Shown piece after piece: positions 24,237 through 35,277 of a DNA stretch of 64,000 nt. Source of the DNA: Polaribacter sp. BAL334 (GTDB lineage Bacteria; Bacteroidota; Bacteroidia; Flavobacteriales; Flavobacteriaceae); NCBI RefSeq assembly GCF_015767435.1, contig NZ_JADWOV010000317.1, positions 62,001 to 126,000 of the forward strand, given 5' to 3'. The notes under the pieces were generated by a model. It saw nothing but the letters and a program-made list of their open reading frames with translations. It was not told where the DNA came from and did not search any database. Position numbers and translations under genes: made by a program. Numbering within the stretch: position 1 is the stretch's first letter; the number at the start of each line of letters is the position of its first letter.

Positions 24237-25757
24237 TTAAATAATATTCAACATTTTTTCAGTGGCTTTGATTGCAGAAACTGTTTGATCCGAATCTAAT
24301 CCTCTTGTAATAAACTCTTTGGTTTCACTTTTCCAAGTGATAATCGTTTCGCACAACGCATCAGAATTACTTCCTGGCGGAATTCGAACTGCATAATCAA
24401 TCAAATTTGGAATGACTTTTTTACTATGAGTTTTGTATAATTTTTTCAACGCATTCATAAAAGCGTCAAATTGTCCATCACCTTGCGCATGCGCTTCATA
24501 CAAAACGCCTTCTACTTTTAACATCAATGTTGTAGAGGGTTTCAATCCTTTTGCATGACCCAACACGTAATTTTCAACAACTACCCTTCTTTCAATTTCT
24601 TCACTATCCAACACATCAGAAATAATGTAAGGCAAATCTTCTTGAGAAACGACTTCCTTTTTATCACCCAATTCTATGATTCGTTGGGTCACTTTTTTCA
24701 GTTCGTCATCATTCAAACTAATTCCTAAATCTTGTAAATTTTTTTGAATATTTGCTTTTCCCGAAGTTTTTCCAAGCGCATATTTTCGTTTTCTTCCAAA
24801 ACGTTCAGGCATTAAATCATTAAAATACAAATTGTTTTTATTATCTCCATCTGCATGAATTCCAGCAGTTTGTGTAAAAACATTGGCACCAACAATGGGT
24901 TTATTTACAGGAATCCTGAATCCAGAAAAATTCTCAACCAATTTACTTACTTTGTGAAGTGCTGTTTCTTTGACTGTAATTTTTACCTCTTTCAAAAAAT
25001 CATTGATGACTGCAATTGTACTCGCCATAGGAGCATTTCCTGCACGTTCACCCATTCCATTTACTGTGAGATGTAAACCATTTACACCCGCTTTTACTGC
25101 TTCCATAACATTGGCAACTCCCAAATCATAGTCATTATGACCATGAAAATCAAAGTGAATTTTAGGAAATCGTTCACGAACTTCTGATATAAATTGAAAA
25201 GTTTCTGATGGAGTTAAAATCCCCAAAGTATCTGGCAATAAAATACGTTCAATAGGTTGTGAAGCTAAAAACGTCAAATATTCAAAAACATATTCCTTTG
25301 AATTTCGCATGCCATTTGACCAATCTTCCAAATAAACATTGGTTTTGATGTTGTTTTTTTGAGCTAATTCAATCGTTTTTTTGATGTCTGAAAAATGTTG
25401 TTCAGGTGTTTTTTTTAACTGATGTGTCAAGTGATTTAAAGAACCTTTTGTCAATAAATTTTGAACTTTTGCACCAGAAGAAAGCATCCAATCTATTGAT
25501 TTTCCTTCATCAACAAAGGTTAATACTTCTATTTTTTCAATCAAATTTTGCTGAGTTGCCCATTCAGTGATTTTCTTCACAGCCTGCATTTCGCCATCAG
25601 AAACTCTCGCAGAAGCAATTTCAATTCGGTCAACTTTTAATTCTTCTAATAATAATTTGGCAATCGTCAATTTTTCGGATACAGAAAAAGACACTCCAGA
25701 GGTTTGTTCTCCATCTCTGAGTGTGGTGTCCATGATTTCAATTTTTCTGGGCTCCAT
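24237..25757 (-). CDS. leuA: 2-isopropylmalate synthase with regulatory domain (LeuA/CimA family)
   Basis: A 506-residue acyl-CoA-dependent aldol-condensing enzyme. The HMGL-like TIM barrel has DTTLRDGEQTSGVSFS at the N-terminus and the metal-binding FHGHNDYDLGVAN at about residue 200. The C-terminal LeuA dimer/regulatory domain lies at about 370-506 (feedback control by leucine in relatives). The position between leuD and leuB supports 2-isopropylmalate synthase. However, flavobacteria often have a second, shorter LeuA elsewhere, so a citramalate synthase role is possible. It starts 13 nt after leuD. Confidence 0.88.
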   Translation of the reverse strand: MEPRKIEIMDTTLRDGEQTSGVSFSVSEKLTIAKLLLEELKVDRIEIASARVSDGEMQAVKKITEWATQQNLIEKIEVLTFVDEGKSIDWMLSSGAKVQNLLTKGSLNHLTHQLKKTPEQHFSDIKKTIELAQKNNIKTNVYLEDWSNGMRNSKEYVFEYLTFLASQPIERILLPDTLGILTPSETFQFISEVRERFPKIHFDFHGHNDYDLGVANVMEAVKAGVNGLHLTVNGMGERAGNAPMASTIAVINDFLKEVKITVKETALHKVSKLVENFSGFRIPVNKPIVGANVFTQTAGIHADGDNKNNLYFNDLMPERFGRKRKYALGKTSGKANIQKNLQDLGISLNDDELKKVTQRIIELGDKKEVVSQEDLPYIISDVLDSEEIERRVVVENYVLGHAKGLKPSTTLMLKVEGVLYEAHAQGDGQFDAFMNALKKLYKTHSKKVIPNLIDYAVRIPPGSNSDALCETIITWKSETKEFITRGLDSDQTVSAIKATEKMLNII

Positions 25758-25770
25758 ATTCTAAAAAAAA

Positions 25771-26370
25771 TTAAAAAGGTCTTGTTGATGCAAAAGCAGT
25801 GATTTCGGTTTCGATGTTTTTTAGATAATCAATATCGTCAAAACCATTCAACATATTTTCTTTTTTATAAGAATTGATTTCAAATTTTTCTGATTCACCT
25901 GTTGTTAAAAGTGTTACAGTTTGCGAAGGTAAATCTACTTCAATCTCTGTTTTAGAATCTGCAAAAATGGCGTCAAACAATTTCTCTGCAAATTCAGGAG
26001 AAACTTGTACTGGCAAAACACCAATATTCAAACAATTATTTTTGAAAATATCTGCAAAAGCTGATGAAATTACACATCGCAATCCAAAATCATAAATAGC
26101 CCAAGCAGCATGTTCTCTAGAAGATCCTGAACCAAAATTTCTTCCTCCCACTAAAATTTTACCTCCGGAATATATTTCTTTATTCAAAGGAAAATCAGAT
26201 TTTGGAGTTCCATCTGCATTGTATCTCCAATCTCTAAAAAGATTATCACCAAATCCTTCACGCTCAGTCGCTTTTAAAAAACGAGCAGGAATGATTTGGT
26301 CTGTATCAACATTTTCAATGGGTAATGGATATGCTGTACTTTTTAATGTTACAAATTTATCGTAAGCCAT
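25771..26370 (-). CDS. leuD: 3-isopropylmalate dehydratase small subunit
   Basis: A 199-residue swivelling-domain subunit. YPLPIENVDTDQIIPARFLK is the conserved start, and GGRNFGSGSSREHAAWA is the signature loop that completes the active site with LeuC. The length is normal. It lies between leuC, across a 98-nt spacer with repeat units, and leuA. Confidence 0.97.
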   Translation of the reverse strand: MAYDKFVTLKSTAYPLPIENVDTDQIIPARFLKATEREGFGDNLFRDWRYNADGTPKSDFPLNKEIYSGGKILVGGRNFGSGSSREHAAWAIYDFGLRCVISSAFADIFKNNCLNIGVLPVQVSPEFAEKLFDAIFADSKTEIEVDLPSQTVTLLTTGESEKFEINSYKKENMLNGFDDIDYLKNIETEITAFASTRPF

Positions 26371-26379
26371 ATTATTTTG

Positions 26380-26467
26380 AGTATTCAGTTGCCAGTTACA
26401 GTTGGCAGTTGTTATATTTTAAATTTTTTATTAAACAGTCTACTGAAAACTGAGACTGTAAACTTTT
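26380..26467. repeat. Two degenerate heptad arrays between leuC and leuD
   Basis: Units beginning AGT (such as AGTTGCC) run from 26380 to about 26414 with one 6-base slip. A second set with ACTG units (such as ACTGAAA) runs from about 26436 to 26467, next to the leuC stop. Together they occupy most of the spacer. Confidence 0.6.
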
Positions 26468-26468
26468 T

Positions 26469-27869
26469 TTACCCCACCAACAATGTTCTAGGATCTGTTA
26501 CAACACCTTCAATTGCTGAAGCTGCTGCTACTAATGGAGAAGCTAACAATGTTCTTGAACCTGGTCCTTGACGTCCTTCAAAATTTCTGTTAGAGGTTGA
26601 AACAGCCAATTTTCCTGCAGGAACTTTATCATCATTCATTGCCAAACAAGCTGAACAACCTGGTTCTCTTAACTCAAAACCTGCATCAGTAATTATGGTA
26701 TCTAAACCCTCTGCTTTGATTTGGTCAACCACTTTATGTGAACCTGGCACCAACCAAGCTATCACATGTTCCGCTTTTCTTCTTCCTTTTACAATCGAAC
26801 AAAATGCTCTAAAATCTTCAATTCTTCCATTGGTACAAGAACCTAAAAAGACATAATCAATTTTTTTACCCAACATACTTTCACCTTCATTAAAGTGCAT
26901 GTAACCCAACGATTTTTTATAGGTTTCAACGCCACCTTCCACTTCAGAAGCATTAGGAATTGATTTAGTTACTCCCATTCCCATTCCAGGATTGGTTCCG
27001 TACGTAATCATGGGTTCTATTTCGGAAGCATCATAATTGAATTCGATATCAAAAGTGGCATTTTCTTCAGTAAAAAGTGTTTTCCAATACGCCATTGCTT
27101 TATTCCAATCATCTCCTTTTGGCGCCAAAGCACGACCTTTGATATACTCAAATGTTTTTTCATCAGGAGCAATCATTCCTCCTCTTGCGCCCATTTCTAT
27201 GGATAAATTACACACTGTCATTCGTCCTTCCATAGACATATCTCTAAAAACTTGTCCTGCATATTCTACAAAATAACCTGTTGCACCTGAGGTGGTTTGT
27301 TTAGAAATAATGAATAAAGCCACATCTTTTGGAGTTACGCCCAAACCTAATTTGCCATTAATATTAATGCGCATTTTTTTAGGTTTTGGTTGCATAATAC
27401 ACTGAGTTGACAAGACCATTTCCACTTCTGATGTTCCAATTCCGAAAGCAATTGCCCCAAAAGCACCATGCGTTGATGTGTGAGAATCTCCACAAACAAT
27501 AGTCGCTCCAGGCAATGTAATTCCATTTTCAGGACCTACCACATGCACAATTCCGTTATTTTTATCGCCTAAACCCCAATGTGAAATTCCGTGTTTTGCT
27601 GCGTTTCTTTCTAAAGCATCCAATTGATTCGCAGAAAGCGGATCTTCAACAGGTAAATGCTGATTGATAGTTGGTGTATTGTGGTCTGCTGTTGCAAAAG
27701 TTCTTTCAGGGTATAAAACGCTATTTCCTCTACTTTCCAATCCTAAAAAAGCTACAGGACTTGTCACTTCGTGAATGAAATGACGGTCTATAAAAAATAC
27801 ATCAGGACCTCCTTCAATACTTCTCACTACATGTGAATCCCACACTTTATCAAACAATGTTTTTGCCAT
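26469..27869 (-). CDS. leuC: 3-isopropylmalate dehydratase large subunit
   Basis: A 466-residue aconitase-family [4Fe-4S] enzyme that isomerises 2- to 3-isopropylmalate with LeuD. Cluster cysteines are in [13 protein letters not shown] and [24 protein letters not shown] is the substrate-site signature. The N-terminus [15 protein letters not shown] is typical. It is the first gene of the operon, 38 nt after a strong predicted promoter. I see no leader peptide or attenuator in that space. Confidence 0.97.
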   Translation of the reverse strand: MAKTLFDKVWDSHVVRSIEGGPDVFFIDRHFIHEVTSPVAFLGLESRGNSVLYPERTFATADHNTPTINQHLPVEDPLSANQLDALERNAAKHGISHWGLGDKNNGIVHVVGPENGITLPGATIVCGDSHTSTHGAFGAIAFGIGTSEVEMVLSTQCIMQPKPKKMRININGKLGLGVTPKDVALFIISKQTTSGATGYFVEYAGQVFRDMSMEGRMTVCNLSIEMGARGGMIAPDEKTFEYIKGRALAPKGDDWNKAMAYWKTLFTEENATFDIEFNYDASEIEPMITYGTNPGMGMGVTKSIPNASEVEGGVETYKKSLGYMHFNEGESMLGKKIDYVFLGSCTNGRIEDFRAFCSIVKGRRKAEHVIAWLVPGSHKVVDQIKAEGLDTIITDAGFELREPGCSACLAMNDDKVPAGKLAVSTSNRNFEGRQGPGSRTLLASPLVAAASAIEGVVTDPRTLLVG

Positions 27870-27906
27870 ATTTTTATAATTTTCTGTTGTAATTGCTACT
27901 AGCTTT

Positions 27907-27936
27907 CAAAAGTAAGGTTAAAAATACTTGAAACAA
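27907..27936 (-). promoter_or_regulatory. Predicted leu operon promoter (TTG-N19-TACTTTTG)
   Basis: The minus strand carries TTG (complement of 27934-27936), 19 nt, TACTTTTG (complement of 27907-27914), a full match to the Bacteroidetes consensus. The leader would be about 30 nt. Confidence 0.7.
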
Positions 27937-28083
27937 GTTTACAATGAAATATATCATTATATCCAACGCTTATTCACAATAGTATGTTTTTGATATACAG
28001 CTACTTAATTAATTTTCAAATACGATGTCTAATCCTGAAAGCAGCTGGAATATTTTTTCAGAAAAACTCTTTTGGTAGAATAA

Positions 28084-28115
28084 ATAAAAAAGCATCCAAA
28101 AAATGGATGCTTTTC
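28084..28115 (-). terminator. Rho-independent terminator of carB
   Basis: AAAAGCATCCA and TGGATGCTTTT form an 11-bp stem, followed on the minus strand by a T-run, about 20 nt after the carB stop. Confidence 0.85.
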
Positions 28116-28134
28116 AAATATGATACATCGAAAT

Positions 28135-30990
28135 TTATTTACTCAAATACATTTTTCTTCGAGAGTATAAATTGTAAAAATCGTCGTCTTTTAAATTATC
28201 AATAAACAAAATACTTTCTCCTGTTGATTTCATTTCTGGCCCTAATTTTTTATTTACATTCGGAAATTTATCAAACGAAAACACAGGTTGTTTAATCGCA
28301 TATCCTTCTAGTTGAGGATTGAATTTAAAATCGGTAACTTTATTGTGACCCAACATCACTTTTGTGGCATAATTTACATACGGTTCTTTGTATGCTTTTG
28401 CGATAAAAGGCACTGTTCTTGAAGCTCTTGGATTGGCTTCAATAATATAAACAACATCATCTTTGATGGCAAATTGAATGTTAATCAATCCCACTGTTTT
28501 CAAAGCTCTTGCGATTGTATGAGTGTGATCTATGATTTGTTGCATCACCAAATCACCCAAATTAAAGGCTGGCAACGTAGCATTTGAATCGCCTGAATGA
28601 ATTCCACAAGGCTCAATATGTTCCATAATTCCAATGATATACACATTTCCATCAGCATCACAAATAGAGTCTGATTCTGCTTCAATGGCTCCGTCTAAAT
28701 AATGATCTAGCAACAATTTATTATTTGGAATTTTTCGCAATAAATCAACCACATGTTCTACTAATTCCTCTTTATTGATGACAATTTTCATGCCTTGACC
28801 ACCCAACACATAACTTGGTCTTACTAAAATTGGAAAATCCAATTCGTCAGCCAAAGCCAATGCTTCATCTGCAGTTTCTGCTACACCAAAGTCAGGATAA
28901 GGAATATTATTATTCTTTAATAATTCTGAAAAACTTCCTCTATCTTCAGCCAAATCAAGGGCTTCAAAAGAAGTTCCAATGATTTTAATTCCGTATTTAG
29001 TTAACTTTTCAGCTAATTTCAACGCTGTTTGTCCACCCAATTGCACAATGACTCCTTCTGGTTTTTCATGACGAATGATGTCATAAATATGTTCCCAAAA
29101 AACAGGTTCAAAATACAATTTATCAGCCGTATCAAAATCCGTAGAAACTGTTTCAGGATTACAGTTGATCATGATGGTTTCATAACCACATTCTGCTGCT
29201 GCTAAAACTCCGTGAACACAACAATAATCAAACTCAATTCCTTGACCAATTCTGTTAGGCCCTGAACCTAAAACAACGATTTTCTTTTTATCTGTAACAA
29301 TACTTTCGTTGGCAATGACGATTTCACCATCAGCAGTTTCAATTTCATTTTCAAACGTTGAATAATAATAAGGTGTTTTTGCAGTAAATTCAGCAGCACA
29401 CGTATCTACTAATTTATAAACACGTTGCACTTTTAGTTCGTCTCTTTTTTTGTAAACTTCACTTTCATAACAATCCAACATGTGTGCAATTTGCCTATCA
29501 CCATACCCTTTTTGCTTTGCTTCGAGTAATAAATCTCTTGTAATTGTATCAATATTGTATGTTGAAATTTCCTTTTGCAATTGAAATAATTCCTCATATT
29601 GCTTTAAATACCACATGTCAATTTTTGTGATATCATAAATTTTGCTCAATGGAATTCCGATAGCAATGGCATCATAAATGGCAAAAACACGATCCCAACT
29701 TGCATTGGTCAATTTATCGATAATTTGGTTGTAATCTGTATATCCTTTGCCATCTGCACCTAAGCCATTTCGTTTGATTTCAAGAGATTGCGTTGCTTTG
29801 TGCAAGGCTTCTTGAAACGAACGTCCAATTCCCATTACCTCTCCAACTGCTTTCATTTGCAATCCTAAAGTTCTATCTGAACCTTCGAATTTATCAAAAT
29901 TCCAACGTGGTATTTTTACGATTACATAATCTAATGTGGGTTCAAATAACGCTGAAGTTGATTTGGTAATTCCGTTTTCCAATTCATCTAACGTATAACC
30001 AATCGCTAATTTTGTAGCCACTTTTGCAATAGGATAACCTGTTGCTTTGGATGCCAAAGCTGATGAACGAGAAACACGAGGATTGATTTCAATCGCAATA
30101 ATATCCTCTTTTTCATCAGGAGAAACTGCAAATTGCACATTACAACCTCCTTCAAAATCGCCAATAGAACGCATCATATGGATCGCCATATCACGCATTT
30201 TTTGGTAGGTTTTGTCGGACAATGTCATTGCAGGTGCCACAGTAATTGAATCTCCAGTATGAATTCCCATAGGATCCATATTTTCGATAGAACAAATAAT
30301 CACCACATTGTCATTATGATCTCTCAACAATTCCAATTCATATTCTTTCCAACCCATCATGGCTTTGTCAATCATTACTTCATGAATGGGTGATGCTTCT
30401 AAACCTCTTCGTAATAATTCATCAAAATCTTCCGCTTTATATACTATGGAAGCTCCTGCTCCACCCAAAGTATAAGAAGAACGAATTACCAAAGGAAAAC
30501 CAAATTCTTGAGCAATTTCTTTTCCTTTTAAGAAAGATGTTGCTGTGGCTTGAGGAGCCATTGGAATACCAATTTTCAACATCAAATTTCTAAATTGTTC
30601 TCTATCTTCAGTGATATTGATAGCATTGATATCCACACCAATTAATTTCACATTGAAATCTTTCCAAATTCCTTTTGTATCAGCTTCAATACACAAGTTC
30701 AATGCTGTTTGACCACCCATTGTTGGCAAAACTGCATCAATTTGAGGATGCTCTTTTAAAATTTTGATGATTGATTTTGTTGTTAAAGGCAACAAATACA
30801 CATGATCTGCCATAGAAGGATCAGTCATGATGGTTGCAGGATTGGAATTGATTAAAATAGTTTCGATTCCGTCTTCTCTTAAAGAGCGTAAAGATTGTGA
30901 GCCAGAATAATCAAATTCGCAAGCTTGTCCAATAACAATAGGTCCAGATCCGATAATTAAAACTGATTTTAGGTCTTCTCTTTTTGGCAT
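28135..30990 (-). CDS. carB: Carbamoyl-phosphate synthase large subunit, lacking the C-terminal allosteric domain
   Basis: 951 residues against about 1070 in enterobacteria. Both ATP-grasp halves are complete: the first from SVLIIGSGPIVIGQACEFDY, the second from VVLGSGPNRIGQGIEFDYC. The protein stops shortly after LGPEMKSTGE, where the MGS-like domain binding UMP, IMP and ornithine would begin. I believe this short form is usual in flavobacteria. It feeds pyrimidine and arginine synthesis. The partner carA is not in the window. Confidence 0.95.
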   Translation of the reverse strand: MPKREDLKSVLIIGSGPIVIGQACEFDYSGSQSLRSLREDGIETILINSNPATIMTDPSMADHVYLLPLTTKSIIKILKEHPQIDAVLPTMGGQTALNLCIEADTKGIWKDFNVKLIGVDINAINITEDREQFRNLMLKIGIPMAPQATATSFLKGKEIAQEFGFPLVIRSSYTLGGAGASIVYKAEDFDELLRRGLEASPIHEVMIDKAMMGWKEYELELLRDHNDNVVIICSIENMDPMGIHTGDSITVAPAMTLSDKTYQKMRDMAIHMMRSIGDFEGGCNVQFAVSPDEKEDIIAIEINPRVSRSSALASKATGYPIAKVATKLAIGYTLDELENGITKSTSALFEPTLDYVIVKIPRWNFDKFEGSDRTLGLQMKAVGEVMGIGRSFQEALHKATQSLEIKRNGLGADGKGYTDYNQIIDKLTNASWDRVFAIYDAIAIGIPLSKIYDITKIDMWYLKQYEELFQLQKEISTYNIDTITRDLLLEAKQKGYGDRQIAHMLDCYESEVYKKRDELKVQRVYKLVDTCAAEFTAKTPYYYSTFENEIETADGEIVIANESIVTDKKKIVVLGSGPNRIGQGIEFDYCCVHGVLAAAECGYETIMINCNPETVSTDFDTADKLYFEPVFWEHIYDIIRHEKPEGVIVQLGGQTALKLAEKLTKYGIKIIGTSFEALDLAEDRGSFSELLKNNNIPYPDFGVAETADEALALADELDFPILVRPSYVLGGQGMKIVINKEELVEHVVDLLRKIPNNKLLLDHYLDGAIEAESDSICDADGNVYIIGIMEHIEPCGIHSGDSNATLPAFNLGDLVMQQIIDHTHTIARALKTVGLINIQFAIKDDVVYIIEANPRASRTVPFIAKAYKEPYVNYATKVMLGHNKVTDFKFNPQLEGYAIKQPVFSFDKFPNVNKKLGPEMKSTGESILFIDNLKDDDFYNLYSRRKMYLSK

Positions 30991-31041
30991 GATAAGTAAT
31001 TGAAATTTATAAGTTTGTAAAAATAAGTAGTGTTTGGATAT

Positions 31042-31073
31042 AAAAAAAGGTGTTACTAAAAAAGTAACACCTT
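31042..31073 (-). terminator. Rho-independent terminator of rpmH
   Basis: GGTGTTAC and GTAACACC form an 8-bp stem with an A/T loop; on the minus strand a T7 run follows. It separates rpmH from carB. Confidence 0.85.
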
Positions 31074-31097
31074 ATATATTAACAAATTGTTAATCAT

Positions 31098-31259
31098 TTA
31101 TTTTTTTGGTCTTGATTCAGATGAAACAGTTAATTTTTTTCTTCCTTTTGCTCTTCTACGTGCCAACACTTTTCTTCCATTAGCAGAAGCCATTCTTTCT
31201 CTGAAACCGTGTTTGTTTCTTCTCTTTCTTTTCGATGGCTGGTATGTTCTTTTGCTCAT
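31098..31259 (-). CDS. rpmH: 50S ribosomal protein L34
   Basis: A 53-residue protein starting [20 protein letters not shown], the invariant L34 opening, then [16 protein letters not shown]. The tail [13 protein letters not shown] is longer than in E. coli (46 aa), as seen in Bacteroidetes. It has a strong promoter and its own terminator. Confidence 0.97.
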   Translation of the reverse strand: MSKRTYQPSKRKRRNKHGFRERMASANGRKVLARRRAKGRKKLTVSSESRPKK

Positions 31260-31328
31260 TTCTTTTTATCTTAAATGTCTTCTAAACTAATTTTATTTGC
31301 CATAAACGTACCTTGTTTAAAGCGTGGG

Positions 31329-31359
31329 CAAATATACAACTGTTTTTATTTTTGACAAA
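31329..31359 (-). promoter_or_regulatory. Predicted rpmH promoter (TTTG-N19-TATATTTG)
   Basis: A full consensus match on the minus strand: TTTG (complement of 31356-31359) and TATATTTG (complement of 31329-31336). A leader of roughly 65 nt would precede the ATG. Confidence 0.7.
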
Positions 31360-31436
31360 TAGTATTTGAAAAAAAAATAAAAATATTTTTTTTTAACTAA
31401 TATCTTCATTTTTTTGAATGTTTTTCAACATTTTTA

Positions 31437-33099
<1,663 letters not shown>

Positions 33100-33145
33100 T
33101 TTCGGAATAGTGTTTGAAAAACTAACAAAATTAAAATATAACAAC

Positions 33146-33173
33146 ATAAAACCCTACTAAAACTAGGTTTTTA
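33146..33173 (+). terminator. Possible weak terminator after pyrG
   Basis: AAAACCCTA and TAGGTTTTT form an imperfect stem with one bulged base, followed by T-rich sequence. Confidence 0.4.
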
Positions 33174-33175
33174 AT

Positions 33176-33183
33176 TACATTTG
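33176..33183 (+). promoter_or_regulatory. Predicted -7 box of yidC (TACATTTG)
   Basis: A consensus TAnnTTTG about 60 nt before the yidC ATG, directly after the possible terminator. I see no clear TTTG -33. Confidence 0.4.
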
Positions 33184-33241
33184 TGGCGTTTTTATCAAGA
33201 AAATTCTTGATTTGCTGACAAATTGACATTTATACATACAC

Positions 33242-35122
33242 ATGGAAGAAAAAAAATTCGACTACAATTCGCTGATTGGAATGATACTTTTAGGAGCGAT
33301 TATGCTTTGGTATTTCAATACAAATGCACCAGAAATTACTCCAGAATCTACCACAACAAGTGTTGAAAAAGTTTCTAAAAAAAATGCTCCAAAAAAAGAG
33401 GTTTTTCCAACAAATACTGCTTCTTTTTCAAACGATTCCATCAAAGAAATTGAATTTAAAAATAAATTGGGCGCATTTGCTATGAGTGCAATGCAAGCGC
33501 AAGAAGGTACTACAATCCTAGAAAATGAGTTGGTCAAATTAACGATTGACAATAAAGGTGGACAAATAAAAGAAGTTTTATTAAAAAAATTTAGGCGGTA
33601 TGATTCATTGCCTTTGTATTTGATTAAAGATAATAATGCTAGTTTCAATATCAATTTTGGAACTACAGACAACAGAATTTTAAATACCAAAGATTTATTT
33701 TTTAAACCAAATTTCTCTAAAAACGGTAAAAATCAAGTGTTGACATTGCGTTCAAAAGTATCTGAAACTCAGTTTTTAGAGTACAGATATGAAATGAAAT
33801 CGAACGAATATATGATTGATTTTTCTATTCGTTCAACTGGTTTGAGTGGCGTTTTTAATACCTCAAATCCAATCAATTTAAGTTGGAATTTGAATGCTTA
33901 CCGAAATGAAAAAAGTATAAAGACCGAGAATACAATGTATACAGAATTCTACTATAAGGCTGAAGGTGATGTAGATTATTTTAAGGTTGATACAGAAGAC
34001 AATGTAAATGATGTAGACTGGGTTGCGTATAAACAACAGTTTTTTACGAGTAATTTACTTACGGATACTCCTTTTAATAAAGCAAAACTGTCTACTACTG
34101 ATTTAGTAAAAGATGAAAAAATTGATACTGTTTTTACAAAAAGATTTCAATTAGTAACACCATTAAGTTTAACTTCTGGTGAATTGAATTATCATATGAA
34201 ATGGTTTTATGGTCCAAGTGATTATAACCTTTTGAAAGAGTATGAAAATACGGATTTAGCTGAAATTTCTGATTTAGGCTGGGGAATTTTTGGATTTTTA
34301 AACCGAGTTGTTTTTTATCCAGTTTTCAACTTTTTGAAAGGATTTTTATCAAACTTCGGATTGATTATCATTTTAATGACGATTGTTGTGCGAATTATCA
34401 TGTCGCCTTTGGTGTATAAATCGTATTTATCAAGTGCGAAAATGAAAGTAATTCGCCCAGAATTGAATGCGCTTTTAGAAAAATATCCAGGAAAAGAAAA
34501 CGCCATGAAACGTCAACAAGAAACCATGGCAATTCAGCGAAAAGCGGGCGTTAGCATGTTGTCAGGTTGTATTCCTGCATTGCTACAAATGCCAGTTTTC
34601 TTTGCATTATTTAAGTTTTTCCCAACCAATATTTCTTTGAGACAAGAAGGGTTTTTATGGGCTCCAGATTTGTCTTCTTATGATACGATTTTCACCTTAC
34701 CATTTTCCATTCCTTTTTATGGAGATCACGTAAGTTTGTTTCCTATTTTGGCTTCTGTAGCCATTTTCTTTTACATGCAAATGAACCAAAGTCAGCAAGC
34801 AAATATGCAAATGCCACCTCAAGAAGGCATGCCTGATATGGCAAAAATGATGAAAATCATGATTTATTTGTCGCCAATTATGATGCTATTTTTCTTTAAT
34901 AACTATGCAAGTAGTTTGAGTTTGTATTATTTTGTTTCAAATTTATTGACCATTTTCATCATGTTATTTATCAAACATTTTGTGATTGATGAAGCAAAAA
35001 TTCACGCTCAAATAGAAGAAAATAAAAAGAAACCTGTAAAAGTCAGCAAGTTTAGACAACGAATTGACGAGGCAATGAAACAAGCGCAAGAACAACAAGC
35101 CAAACAACAGAAGAAGAAATAG
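33242..35122 (+). CDS. yidC: Membrane protein insertase YidC
   Basis: A 626-residue inner-membrane insertase. TM1 is at about residues 12-27 (GMILLGAIMLWYF), then a large periplasmic domain of about 300 residues. The conserved core of five helices begins near residue 360 (FLKGFLSNFGLIIILMTIVV) and includes the catalytic-groove Arg in VRIIMSPLVYKS. It ends with a basic, Gln-rich tail (EEQ-like repeats to QQKKK) that contacts ribosomes. The length is typical of Bacteroidetes. An A/T-rich heptad string starts directly after its stop. Confidence 0.97.
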   Translation: MEEKKFDYNSLIGMILLGAIMLWYFNTNAPEITPESTTTSVEKVSKKNAPKKEVFPTNTASFSNDSIKEIEFKNKLGAFAMSAMQAQEGTTILENELVKLTIDNKGGQIKEVLLKKFRRYDSLPLYLIKDNNASFNINFGTTDNRILNTKDLFFKPNFSKNGKNQVLTLRSKVSETQFLEYRYEMKSNEYMIDFSIRSTGLSGVFNTSNPINLSWNLNAYRNEKSIKTENTMYTEFYYKAEGDVDYFKVDTEDNVNDVDWVAYKQQFFTSNLLTDTPFNKAKLSTTDLVKDEKIDTVFTKRFQLVTPLSLTSGELNYHMKWFYGPSDYNLLKEYENTDLAEISDLGWGIFGFLNRVVFYPVFNFLKGFLSNFGLIIILMTIVVRIIMSPLVYKSYLSSAKMKVIRPELNALLEKYPGKENAMKRQQETMAIQRKAGVSMLSGCIPALLQMPVFFALFKFFPTNISLRQEGFLWAPDLSSYDTIFTLPFSIPFYGDHVSLFPILASVAIFFYMQMNQSQQANMQMPPQEGMPDMAKMMKIMIYLSPIMMLFFFNNYASSLSLYYFVSNLLTIFIMLFIKHFVIDEAKIHAQIEENKKKPVKVSKFRQRIDEAMKQAQEQQAKQQKKK

Positions 35123-35150
35123 GTTGTTGGCTTTTAGCTTTTAGGAAATA
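35123..35150. repeat. Short heptad string after yidC (4 x 7 nt)
   Basis: Begins at the base after the yidC stop codon and contains two identical units GCTTTTA flanked by looser ones. It resembles the WWDGCWW units of the leuA-leuB spacer. Confidence 0.45.
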
Positions 35151-35152
35151 TC

Positions 35153-35190
35153 AAAAACCCAAAACAAAATTGTTTTGGGTTTTTTGTTTT
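35153..35190 (+). terminator. Rho-independent terminator of yidC
   Basis: AAAAACCCAAAACA and TGTTTTGGGTTTTT form a long stem with a 4-base loop, then a T-run. Confidence 0.9.
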
Positions 35191-35230
35191 ATAATTTTTC
35201 CTTTTGATTTATACGTTTTAAAAAACTAGA

Positions 35231-35263
35231 TTTGTTTAACTCTAAAAGACAATTTAACGTTTG
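35231..35263 (+). promoter_or_regulatory. Possible promoter (TTTG-N20-TAACGTTTG)
   Basis: TTTG at 35231-35234; the -7 box at 35255-35263 has one extra base relative to TAnnTTTG. It precedes the ATG at 35278 by 14 nt. Confidence 0.4.
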
Positions 35264-35277
35264 AAAAAATAACAATA

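Noticed and set aside
27870..27906. Leader peptide or attenuator before leuC
   Set aside because: The leader is only about 30 nt and holds no leucine-rich frame or hairpin pair.
31087..31290. 67-codon frame on the plus strand
   Set aside because: It is the complement of rpmH, whose L34 product is unmistakable on the minus strand.
33262..33690. 142-codon frame opposite yidC
   Set aside because: Antisense shadow; the plus-strand gene is complete and typical.
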